Positions 46,122 through 56,437 of a DNA stretch of 64,000 bases are shown here, in pieces (positions within the stretch are counted from its first letter, which is position 1; each line of letters begins with the position of its first letter). The DNA comes from Torymus aiolomorphi (taxonomy: Eukaryota; Arthropoda; Insecta; Hymenoptera; Torymidae). The stretch lies in NCBI GenBank assembly GCA_036365515.1, contig CM070876.1:97916150-97980149 (forward strand), given 5' to 3'. A model generated the notes under the pieces. The model was not told where the DNA came from. It saw only the letters and a program-made list of their open reading frames with translations, and made no database searches. Both the position numbers and the translations under genes were made by a program.

Positions 46122-46378
46122 CACTCACAAAAAGAGTTTCTAGGTGACAGAGGAAATCTTCTTATTATAGGCCCAAGCAGAAAATCCGTTTCTTATAAAA
46201 TGAATCTTCTATAAGTAAGAGGAATTCATTTGACTGTAAAACTTACAGAATTTCTTTAAAATTTACAGTTACATGGATTACTCTTACTTATAGAAGATTC
46301 ATTTTGTATGAAACGGATTTTCTGCTTGGGCCTATAATAAAAAGATTTTCTGTTATCCAGAAGCACTTTTTGTGAGTG
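46122..46378. mobile_element. MITE with terminal inverted repeats of about 105 bp
   Basis: Ends are CACTCACAAAAAG and CTTTTTGTGAGTG, perfectly complementary. The inverted arms extend inward about 105 bp, including TATAGGCCCAAGCAGAAAAT and its complement, around a spacer of about 45 bp. At 257 bp with no ORF it fits a non-autonomous DNA transposon. A convincing target duplication was not identified. Confidence 0.8.
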
Positions 46379-46708
46379 TCCTCTCCTCGCAGTTCGAGGG
46401 CACGTCTAGTCGAAACAAGAAGCATCGGCGATGCTCTGAAGTATAGGAAAAATGTTGAGCTGAATAATTCATCAAAGTTCGCAAAAAAAGAAAATAATAA
46501 AAATATTTAATTATTGCAAAAGATAACATAAACTATTCCAAAATTGATGAAGGCAGTGCTCGGAAAATAAGTTATAGGCGGCTCATGCGCACAGTGCGCT
46601 GCTACTTCTCGCGACGGCAAGCACGTTTGTCATCATACGTCGGAGCGCAGTGGGAGAGAGAACGGCTTCGCTCGGCATACGCGTCGACTGAACGTCTCGC
46701 GCTATTGT

Positions 46709-46896
46709 ATTGAAAAATATTGCTCCTAGCAACAAATTTTTAATATGTAAAATATTTATATATATCCAATACAACCTTAAATGTTCAAATTAAAGAATAA
46801 AGGGTGAAAGGTCGTCCCGCACGCTCGTTTGTCACTTCGTTCCTTATATTCGCCAAGCATGCAGGGCGCTGCCGCGCCCTTGGATTAATTTATTAT
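46709..46896 (+). repeat. Dispersed repeat, copy 2
   Basis: Second copy of the repeat at 40,366-40,535, same orientation and order of blocks, ending CCGCGCCCTTGGATTAATTT. Confidence 0.7.
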
Positions 46897-46899
46897 TTT

Positions 46900-46975
46900 A
46901 TAGCACTGCGTGGCATAAATCCGCATTTATGTCACGCCTATCTGTGACATGGCGGATTTATGCAGTCAGTGCTAT
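46900..46975. mobile_element. Hairpin (MITE-like) element
   Basis: TAGCACTGCGTGGCATAAAT pairs with ATTTATGCAGTCAGTGCTA, and CCGC...ATGTCAC pairs with GTGACATGGCGG. It shares TATAGCACTG and TCACGCCTATC with 62,851-63,027. Confidence 0.7.
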
Positions 46976-46984
46976 TAAATAATG

Positions 46985-47097
46985 TACGATACACGTGTCA
47001 TAAGTCGTTCTTTATGGCACGGCGTTAAGTGCTCTCGCTACGCTCGGGCGCTTATACACGCCGTGCCGTAAAGTAAACTTATTCCACTAGTATCGTA
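46985..47097. mobile_element. Hairpin (MITE-like) element
   Basis: TACGATACACGTGTCATAAG pairs with CTTATTCCACTAGTATCGTA, and GGCACGGCGT pairs with ACGCCGTGCC. The apex is CTCGCTACGCTCGGG, which on the other strand reads CCCGAGCGTAGCGAG. Confidence 0.75.
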
Positions 47098-47180
47098 ATA
47101 TACTATTATGCCACGGGTCGGCGGAAAACTTTGCGCTGGGGTATGATAAAAAGAAAATTAAAGAAGAGACGAACGCGAAC

Positions 47181-47193
47181 TTTCTGTGTCTTT
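47181..47193. repeat. Target-site duplication of the Penelope pair, left copy
   Basis: TTTCTGTGTCTTT here is repeated at 60,891-60,903 in the same orientation, outside the two head-to-head Penelope copies. Confidence 0.75.
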
Positions 47194-47290
47194 GGTTAAA
47201 TGTGGCCAATGGTAGGTTTTGGTGTAGTTATAGAATTTGTAGCTAATGGCCGTACTACCAAGGTGTTTTTTATAAGTAAAACAATTATTT

Positions 47291-47330
47291 ACAACGTTTC
47301 GGACATTTTATTACGTCCCTCTTCAGGTTC
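47291..47330 (-). ncRNA. Hammerhead-like motif (minus-strand Penelope copy)
   Basis: On the minus strand: CCTGAAGAG, GGACGT, loop AATAAA, ATGTCC, GAAACGTTG. The order matches hammerhead core CUGANGA, stem II, GAAA, with one extra unpaired G. It is identical to the plus copy at 60,794-60,829. Confidence 0.55.
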
Positions 47331-47730
47331 TAAATACAACAATTATACAATTATTTTTTACAATTCACAATAACTTAATTTCGCATTAATAAATAAAACT
47401 TACATTTAAAACGTATTGTCAGATTCTTTTACGGAAAGTAATCCGTTCGTCACTGCTTACAATTCGGATTTTTCGTCGTATTTATACAGACGTTACGCAT
47501 ATATGTGTGTGTATAAGAAGCGCGTACAATGGTGGGGATGCAATAGACGATTTTCGAAGCGACACAGCGGGTGTGCTATCAGGAGAGTATGTCTAAGTAG
47601 AGGGGGGACCCTAACCAATGTTACAAAATTCTCGACAACGAGCAATCCTACGACAACGTGGGCGTGCGTGTAACTCTACCTCAGCATGTTCTCCTGTTCT
47701 CCTTCACTTGCTGCTTTCAGTATTTTCCTC

Positions 47731-49769
47731 TTATAAGCACATAAATTGACAATTATTTATTAGAGTGGTATATTCTTTTGGTAAACTATTAATTTCGAAT
47801 TGTTTATTCATATATCTTGATTGTGTGTGTATGAATACAGCTTCCGAAAATAATCTTTTTCCTCTATTAATTTCTGTATCTAGAATTTGTACATTATTGA
47901 AATCTATTTTATGATTATTGTTTTTTGTGTGTAGATATAATGATGAATTATCATCTTTCCTAGTGTATTTTTTAGAGTGTTCATTAATTCGTACATTTAA
48001 ACGTCTACCTGTCTGGCCAACGTACGAAGCCTCACAATCTTCGCAATTAATTTTATAAACAACATTCGCTTTATCACAGATTTTAGTATTATCTTTACCT
48101 AATTTAATAATATTATTGAGTTTATTCTTGGTACTATATATGATATTTGTATTGTGTTGTTTAAACAAAATATTCATGGATCTTTCTAATTCTTTAACAT
48201 ATGGAAGTGTAATAAACATTTTTTTATTTTTCTCATTGCATCGATTGTTATTACTATTTCTTAATTTATTTAGGCGTTTTTTTATATGAAATTCTGATAA
48301 TTCAGGTGGATAATTATTCTGTTTTAAAAGTTCCTTGATAAAATTTATATTTTTATTGTGAAAAGAGTTGTGTGATAATTTAAATGCTCGGTCAACTAAA
48401 CTATAAATAATGGCAATTTTATTACAAAGAGGATGTTGAGATAAATAATTTAAATATCTTCCGGAAAAAGTTTGTTTATGGTACCAATCTGTGATAATGC
48501 GTTGTTGATTATTGACAATAATTTTGATGTCAAGAAAACTAATACAGTTATTAAGTGGTAGTTCAACAGTGAACTGTAAATTTTGGTCATAGGAATTAAA
48601 CGTGTTTACAGTATGATCAATCGTGTCTTTTTGTATACATAAAATAATATCGTCAACGTAACGGAAATAAAACAAAGGTTTCGTATTAAGATTATTTAAC
48701 GCTTGAATTTCCAAATCTTCCATGACAATGTCTGCCAAGATGGGGCTAATGGGATTACCCATAGCTGAACCGAAAATTTGTTGGTAAAATTTTCCATTAA
48801 ATTGAAAAAAATTATTGTTAAGTATGTATTTTATTATATGTAAAAACTCTGTGCAATTCATATTAATTTTATTATATATCTGTGTCCATCTTTTTTCTAT
48901 TGCTTTATAAACTAAATAATCAGGAATATTGGTGAAAAGACTTACTACATCAAGGCTAATTATTACAAAATTAGGTGGGATTTGGAAATTATCTATTTGT
49001 TCTCTTAGTTTAAAACTATTATCTACATGTGAATTTGGTTGTTTTAGATTGTTTGATAAAAACTTCGTAAAGAATTTTGAGATGTTGTAAAGCGGTGAAT
49101 TTATAGCCGAGATTATCGGTCTTATGGGAAAGCCATTCTTATGAATTTTTATCAATCCATATGCTTTTGCATATTGGACTTTTGTAAAATAGAATCAAAC
49201 TTTTTTCCCGTAAACGAAAAGTCAATCTTATTTAACCATTTGATTAATTCATAAGTTCTTCTTTCTAAACCAGATAAAGGATTTGTTTTGACTAATTTAT
49301 AATACTTGTTATCTTGAAAAAGGCTTTCAGTTTTTTCTATATAATCAGATTTTTTAATTATAACGGTAGCATTTCCCTTATCAGCTCTAGTGATAAGTAA
49401 CTGTGAATTTCGCTTTATAAATTCTTTTGTTTTCATTAAATCTGTTTTGAACTGTTTATCAAAATGGTTTTCATTTGATAATTCTTTGTTGTAGTGTCTT
49501 TTTAATAGGTTGAGAAAAGTACCCCTTAGTGTTTTAACAGTTTCATCATTATCATTATTATTTATGAACATCTCAAAATTCTTTATATATTGCAATGTTA
49601 GTGTGTTGTCAAAACGGTTATTAAAATTAAATTTCTCTCCAAGTTTCAACACATCAATTACATATTTCGGGAGTTCAATGCCCGCGACATTCACACACCA
49701 CTTTTCTTGTATATTTTCGCTCAGTTCAATAACCTGCGTGTTATGATTTTCGACATTGCTTTTATTCAA
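47731..49769 (-). pseudogene. Penelope-like RT/GIY-YIG polyprotein, frameshifted
   Basis: Two minus-strand frames: 49,769-49,152 and 49,155-47,731. The first carries the conserved region ahead of RT (NSQLLITRADKGNATVIIKK). The second carries RT with the GSAMGNPISP motif and YVDD in FRYVDDIIL, then a long linker and a GIY-YIG domain (NVVYKINCEDCEASYVGQTG, RRLNVRINEH). Compared with the plus copy, a single T is missing at about 49,170, which shifts the frame just before RT. The C-terminus runs to TAA at 47,731 with the GIY-YIG domain intact. The 5' end is truncated, so upstream N-terminal sequence is missing. Confidence 0.9.
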
Positions 49770-50010
49770 ATTAACGTTATATCTATCTCTGTCTATATTA
49801 CTATTATATTTTTTGTAATAGATATCATAACACGCAGGTTATTGAACCGAAATGTTGTAAATAATTGTTTTACTTATAAAAAACACCTTGGTAGTACGGC
49901 CATTAGCTACAAATTCTATAACTACACCAAAACCTACCATTGGCTACTTTTAACCAACTTTTCACCACAACGTCTGGCCAAGAATACGTTGTTATTACAT
50001 ATAATATTCC

Positions 50011-52434
50011 ATGGATTTGAATACTGTTAAAAGACCAACTTGCACCATGGATTCAACATCTTTAACATTACATACAAGTATGTTTTACAATTCACAAAAT
50101 GAATTATTAGCGCACTATCTAAGAACACGCATAGATATTAAAGTGAATTTAATCTTATATTTAATGTATAAAGTGTTTAATTTAGAGACAAAAACGATTT
50201 TCCAAAAACTTTGTAATATATTACGTAAAGAAAGTTGTTATCGGGAGAGATTAAAATTTCTTATAAATTGTAAATACTTTGACGTTTTTCCAAAACACTT
50301 AGATTTCATTACACAAAATATTTCAAAAAACCATATGTATTCTAACAAGTGTAAAATGAAACAATACAATTTAATAACTAAAGTCAAAAAACAGCTTTTA
50401 AATACAGAAATTAGTGACATATACATACGTTTAGCTAGCATAAAAAAAGATATTACAAAAGTGAAAAAACTTTGGAACATACCATCGATAATGATATCGT
50501 CATTCTTTTTGTTAATTATTATAATATAAAACTTAAATTTATTAATGTGCCTTTCAAACAAAAATTAGCAAAAAAATTAAATGATATCTATTACAAAAAA
50601 TATAATAGTAATATAGACAGAGATAGATATAACGTTAATTTGAATAAAAGCAATGTCGAAAATCATAACACGCAGGTTATTGAACTGAGCGAAAATATAC
50701 AAGAAAAGTGGTGTGTGAATGTCGCGGGCATTGAACTCCCGAAATATGTAATTGATGTGTTGAAACTTGGAGAGAAATTTAATTTTAATAACCGTTTTGA
50801 CAACACACTAACATTGCAATATATAAAGAATTTTGAGATGTTCATGAATAATAATGATAATGATGAAACTGTTAAAACACTAAGGGGTACTTTTCTCAAC
50901 CTATTAAAAAGACACTACAACAAAGAATTATCAAATGAAAACCATTTTGATAAACAGTTCAAAACAGATTTAATGAAAACAAAAGAATTTATAAAGCGAA
51001 ATTCACAGTTACTTATCACTAGAGCTGATAAGGGAAATGCTACCGTTATAATTAAAAAATCTGATTATATAGAAAAAACTGAAAGCCTTTTTCAAGATAA
51101 CAAGTATTATAAATTAGTCAAAACAAATCCTTTATCTGGTTTAGAAAGAAGAACTTATGAATTAATCAAATGGTTAAATAAGATTGACTTTTCGTTTACG
51201 GGAAAAAAGTTTGATTCTATTTTACAAAAGTCCAATATTGCAAAAGCATATGGATTGATAAAAATTCATAAGAATGGCTTTCCCATAAGACCGATAATCT
51301 CGGCTATAAATTCACCGCTTTACAACATCTCAAAATTCTTTACGAAGTTTTTATCAAACAATCTAAAACAACCAAATTCACATGTAGATAATAGTTTTAA
51401 ACTAAGAGAACAAATAGATAATTTCCAAATCCCACCTAATTTTGTAATAATTAGCCTTGATGTAGTAAGTCTTTTCACCAATATTCCTGATTATTTAGTT
51501 TATAAAGCAATAGAAAAAAGATGGACACAGATATATAATAAAATTAATATGAATTGCACAGAGTTTTTACATATAATAAAATACATACTTAACAATAATT
51601 TTTTTCAATTTAATGGAAAATTTTACCAACAAATTTTCGGTTCAGCTATGGGTAATCCCATTAGCCCCATCTTGGCAGACATTGTCATGGAAGATTTGGA
51701 AATTCAAGCGTTAAATAATCTTAATACGAAACCTTTGTTTTATTTCCGTTACGTTGACGATATTATTTTATGTATACAAAAAGACACGATTGATCATACT
51801 GTAAACACGTTTAATTCCTATGACCAAAATTTACAGTTCACTGTTGAACTACCACTTAATAACTGTATTAGTTTTCTTGACATCAAAATTATTGTCAATA
51901 ATCAACAACGCATTATCACAGATTGGTACCATAAACAAACTTTTTCCGGAAGATATTTAAATTATTTATCTCAACATCCTCTTTGTAATAAAATTGCCAT
52001 TATTTATAGTTTAGTTGACCGAGCATTTAAATTATCACACAACTCTTTTCACAATAAAAATATAAATTTTATCAAGGAACTTTTAAAACAGAATAATTAT
52101 CCACCTGAATTATCAGAATTTCATATAAAAAACGCCTAAATAAATTAAGAAATAGTAATAACAATCGATGCAATGAGAAAAATAAAAAAATGTTTATTAC
52201 ACTTCCATATGTTAAAGAATTAGAAAGATCCATGAATATTTTGTTTAAACAACACAATACAAATATCATATATAGTACCAAGAATAAACTCAATAATATT
52301 ATTAAATTAGGTAAAGATAATACTAAAATCTGTGATAAAGCGAATGTTGTTTATAAAATTAATTGCGAAGATTGTGAGGCTTCGTACGTTGGCCAGACAG
52401 GTAGACGTTTAAATGTACGAATTAATGAACACTC
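50011..52434 (+). pseudogene. Penelope-like polyprotein, part before the BEL/Pao insertion
   Basis: Open frames 50,011-50,529, 50,472-52,139 and 52,190-52,434 cover the polyprotein in order. The first is a Lys-rich N-terminal region (LITKVKKQLLNTEISDIYIR). The second contains the pre-RT region, RT and the YVDD motif (51,740-51,765). The third enters the GIY-YIG domain (SYVGQTGRRLNVRINEH) and is cut at 52,434. Frameshifts are near 50,500 and at about 52,125, where an A run is one base shorter than in the minus copy. The minus copy is intact where this one is broken and vice versa at the second lesion. Confidence 0.9.
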
Positions 52435-52748
52435 TGTTGGCGATCCAGCGCCTCGACCCGCGAGACGCTGACGTCACCAAGCCTTAAAAGGCAATATACG
52501 GTGCGCAGCCAATGAGCGCCCTCTACGCGGTCCTCTCTCGCCGCCCCTCCATCTAAAAGCACGCCGCCGTCTCATCATGAGGCGCCGGCCGGCGACAGTT
52601 CACGCGCGACGGCCAGAGAGAGAACAGCAACAATTGTACGCCACGAGGCACGACGGACGCGCTTTCAATAAAGCCAATTTTATCTCCACACGAAACGCCT
52701 ACTCTTTTTGAACCTCTCCAGTCCACGATCCACATTCAACACAAAACA
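52435..52748 (+). repeat. BEL/Pao 5' LTR
   Basis: Begins TGTTGGCGATCCAGCGCC and ends ATTCAACACAAAACA. It contains a CCAAT box (52,508-52,513) and AATAAA (52,667-52,672). It differs from the 3' LTR by three substitutions and a 2-bp GA indel. Confidence 0.95.
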
Positions 52749-52772
52749 TTTGGTCCTTCGAGCCGGATCGTG
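52749..52772 (+). other. Probable primer-binding site
   Basis: TTTGGTCCTTCGAGCCGGAT directly follows the 5' LTR. A TGG start just inside the LTR is the usual position for tRNA priming. The matching tRNA was not determined. Confidence 0.5.
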
Positions 52773-52791
52773 AGGAGAACGACATCGACAT

Positions 52792-52876
52792 GGCCACGCC
52801 GAAGAAACTTGCTCCTATCTTCTATCCTCACTCTCGAGTGGTTTAGAGATAGTCATTTTTCTCCCATACAGGTACG
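52792..52876 (+). repeat. Copy of a pol fragment in the BEL/Pao leader
   Basis: About 80 bp from CCGAAGAAACTTG to TTTTTCTCCCATACAG closely matches 58,348-58,426 in pol (same order, including CTCTCGAGTGGTTTAGAGAT). Both copies end in a pyrimidine-CAG 3' splice-site-like sequence. Confidence 0.8.
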
Positions 52877-53089
52877 CATCAAAAGTGTTCGTGGTCGTGA
52901 GTGCCGTAACAGTCGCGTGCTCTAGCATGCCGACTTCGCGCGTACGTTGCTGTCTCTCTCTCTTTCGTTAATTCGCCGTCGTGTGTACTCGGAAGCCACC
53001 TTCTAAGGCTTCTAGGGGACATAGCACATTCAATTGCTATTTTCCCCATTTCTAAAAACGCCTTGGAGTGCGTCGCTATCGACTCCAAG

Positions 53090-53520
53090 ACGTTGCCAAG
53101 AGCGTGCGCTGTAAAGCCAGCTCTAGAGTCATCGCGTTCGTACGTTGACCGGCAGCCATCTTGTCTTGTAGCCAAGAGCGTGCGCTGTAAAGCCAGCTCT
53201 CGAGCCACCGCGTTCGTACGGTGACCGGCACATATCAAGACCTGGACAACCAGCGTGCATTGTGCACGCTCGGGGTCCACAGCATTTCTAAAACGGACAA
53301 CCAGCGTGCATTGTACACGCACGGGGTCCACATCACTCAAGCAAAGGAGTACCCGCGTGGAGCCCACACGCTACGGGGCTCACGCAAGTCAAGCCAGGAG
53401 TCACCCACGTGTCGGCGCGCTACGGGGCTCACACAAGCCAAGCCAAGGAGTACCCGCGTGCAGCGTACACGCTACGGGGCTCACACACATCGAAACAAGG
53501 ACTACCCACGTGGAGCTGGC
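53090..53520 (+). repeat. Tandem repeats in BEL/Pao leader
   Basis: First, a pair of about 77 bp (GCCAAGAGCGTGCGCTGTAA at 53,095 and 53,172). Then six or so diverged units carrying GCGTG...CACGC...GGGGTCCACA or ACGCTACGGGGCTCACRCA-like phrases. Open frames through it read as repeats and are not supported as genes. Confidence 0.75.
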
Positions 53521-54387
53521 TCGCTTTCACTGCATCGAGCTCGTACTCGCCGTATATATAGTGAGCTTTCCACGAGGGCAGGAGGGTCGTCTACAAGAAG
53601 ACGACAATCAGGACGCGCTACATCCGGGAAATCGCATACGTCTTCACCAAGAGGATTAGGAGGCGGACGAGTCCATCATTCGCCACAGGGGGCGCGTTTC
53701 CACAGAGCGAAGCGGTGCTCGGACGAGTCCATCTTATTCGCATCTATCGTCGATCCGATTGCGCTTGGATACTTCGTCCTAATACTTGGACACACGTATC
53801 GTTCCAATTTGTTTATTTAAAAATACTTTTCAACTATTGTCTAGTCAAATTAGTGTTTTTTTTTCATTTAATGAAAATTTAAATTTAATTTGAGATTGAT
53901 ACAATTTGATTGAGTTTGAGTTTATAAAATTTATTGTAATATCTAACTAGTCTTGAGAAATTGAATGCAATTTCGACCTAGCAAATACTTATAATTTGGA
54001 CCTTGCAGTTATACTGCTGCCTGTTGATTCAAATTTGGACTGCAACTTCGACTGTTGACCCGCACCTGGACGCATCTTCAACAGCTGACTACGTTGCGGA
54101 GCTAGCTGCGATCACAACGTCTGCAGTAACTTCACTTCAAGTTCTTCACATCAACGTTACGGATCATCAGCTGATTCATCGTGCGTACGAAAGCAGACGC
54201 AGTCAACGTCGCATCTTCAAGCGCATCTCAACTTTCACTGTAGCATAAGTATTATAACCTAGGTTAAGACTTAGAAGTAATTACTCTCACTACTTCTTAC
54301 TTTACTCTCGAGTGGGTAAGAGTAGTTTACTTAAACCTAAGCTCGAATAGTCAAATTCGTTACTAGTCTAATTAACTTGATCTCAAA

Positions 54388-56435
54388 ATGGAGGGACTAC
54401 ATACTAGACAGTTGTTGCTCCAAGCTAGAATTAATAGTTCTTTTCAAAACTTCAAATCTAAAGGTAAAGATAACATGAATAAGGGTACAGCCAAGGCTCG
54501 CTTAGCAGGTCTTGAGGAAAATTATGCTACTTTTAAACAACATCACGAGAAAATCTTGAACCTTAAAACTCTTGATATGCAGCATGATTATTTCAAAACC
54601 AATCTTTTTGACTTAGTTGAGGACAATTTCTATGATCGGAAAGGTGATTTTCTTAACTTTTTGGAAAGCTTAGAAGTACAGAGCCCAGCGCAGGACTCTT
54701 CTAACTCGACTAATGAGACAGTGCTTCCAAGACCCACTCAACCTACTAATACGTCGTTTCAATCATTGCCAAAAATAGATTTACCAAAGTTTTCGGGGAA
54801 ATTCTCGGATTGGGAGAATTTTAGAGACGTCTTTCGTTCGGTCATACATCGTCGCGAAGACTTAACTCCTGTGTTGAAGTTGCATTATCTTCGCACTCAC
54901 CTTACAGGTGAGGCACTTGAGAAAATCAAATCTCTTCCCATTTCTAGTGACAATTATGAACGTGCATGGACAACTCTAACCGAGTATTACGAAAATCAAC
55001 GTCGCATTGTTAGTTCTCACATTTCGGAAATCTTCTCAGTCAAACCCATGAAGTCAGACAATTCGTCAGAAATTAAACGAATATACAGGGAACTTTTTAA
55101 CCCTATAGCTAGTCTAACTTCACTTAATAGAGAGGCATCTTTAGGAAATGACCTAATGGTACATTTTTCGATTAAACAACTCGATTTAAATACACGGAAA
55201 GAGTGGGAAAGACACCTAGGTGATAGTGTCGATCCACCCACATTGGCGCAATTACAAGCATTTCTTCGAAGTCAAACCCTCACTCTAGAAGCCATCGAAG
55301 CTGGTACTAGATCGTCCTCAACAAATAATTCAAAACCTCAGTCATCTAATTCCAAATCTCGAAAACCAGAGCATGACAATGCTCAGTCGGTTTATTCTCA
55401 TCAGACTTCTCCGACAAATCCCTCAAAAAAGAAATGTTCGATTTGCAATCAATCTCATTTTACAAATCGATGTGAACGATTTATCAATAAAACGGTTCCT
55501 GAGCGAAAGGAATTGATCAAATCTTCTAATCTTTGTTACAACTGTTTAGGGAAGCACAACGTTAAAAATTGCACTTCCAACTTTCGATGCTTTCTTTGTA
55601 AAGCTAAGCATCACACCATGGTGCACTCTGACATCAATCAAGCAATCAGTTCGTTGCAGACTGATCAGATTGACTCAGCGACCAGAACCTCTAGCCCCAA
55701 CTGTGGTAATTTCGTCATCACAAAAGTTGATGACAAACCTGCTTCTCAAGCAGTCTCCCTCAATAGTGGAGAAAGTACTAAATGTACAGGAGTACTTTTA
55801 GCTACCGCTAGGGTTAACGCCCTTGGTCCTAACGGAACCAAAATTCTAGTTCGTGCGCTCATTGACCCCGGATCTCAAATCTCGCTTGTTACACAAGCTA
55901 TGTGTAACTTGCTATCTCTAAATTGTAGAACCAGTCACACGCACATCCAAGGTATAGGTGAAAAGACAGCTGCTGTCTCCTCTAAAGTAGCTCGTCTTAC
56001 TATACAACCACATTTCAATTCGACTTTCTCATTGGAAGTTGATGGCATTGTTTTGCCAAAACTCTCGTCGTATAAGCCTCCCGTTGTAAGAGGTAATACA
56101 AATTTCGAATACTTAAGAGGGCTGCAACTAGCAGACCCCAAGTATCTCGAACCTTCACGCATCGATATTCTTCTCGGTGCAAGCGCTTATGCGCAAATCA
56201 TTGAAAGCCAGATAGTTAAGGGTCAAAACCTTCAACCAATAGCTCTTAGTTCTAAGCTCGGCTGGCTCTTGACAGGTAATTTACCTTCTTCAACTTCGGA
56301 AATAGGGCTAGAATCAATATCTCTTCATTGTTCGAACAGCTGCGAGCATGAAGCCAAACTTTTGGAGCTCGTACAAGAGTTTTGGAGGGCGGAGCAAATA
56401 CCTATCGATAAAAATCTTACTCGCCAGACGAACAA
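54388..56435 (+). CDS. BEL/Pao Gag and aspartic protease region
   Basis: ATG at 54,388 (context CAAAATGGAG) opens about 680 intact codons. An N-terminal coiled region is followed by a gag-type domain (LPKIDLPKFSGKFSDWENFR to ISEIFSVKPM; DUF1759-like). Cysteine-rich fingers lie at 55,434-55,625 (CSICNQSHFTNRC, CYNCLGKHNVKNC, CFLCKAKHHTMVH). An aspartic protease follows with the catalytic motif LIDPGSQIS, in which D-P-G-S replaces the usual D-S/T-G, at about 55,855. This part packages RNA and cleaves the polyprotein. The frame shifts at about 56,430, so the nominal end at 56,493 is out of frame with RT. Confidence 0.85.
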
Positions 56436-56437
56436 GC

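Larger units (their letters stand above)
47194..49826 (-). mobile_element. Penelope-like element, minus-strand copy
   Basis: Contains, on the minus strand, an incomplete N-terminal region, RT and GIY-YIG, then a 3' region (47,194-47,730) with a hammerhead-like motif at 47,291-47,330. Its 5' end is truncated within coding sequence at about 49,826. There a segment of about 20 bp (ATAACACGCAGGTTATTGAA) links it to the plus-strand copy. It is nearly identical to that copy. Confidence 0.9.

Noticed and set aside
53221..53820. Overlapping 199- and 134-codon ORFs in the BEL/Pao leader
   Set aside because: Both follow tandem repeats and end in the leader. Gag starts separately at 54,388.
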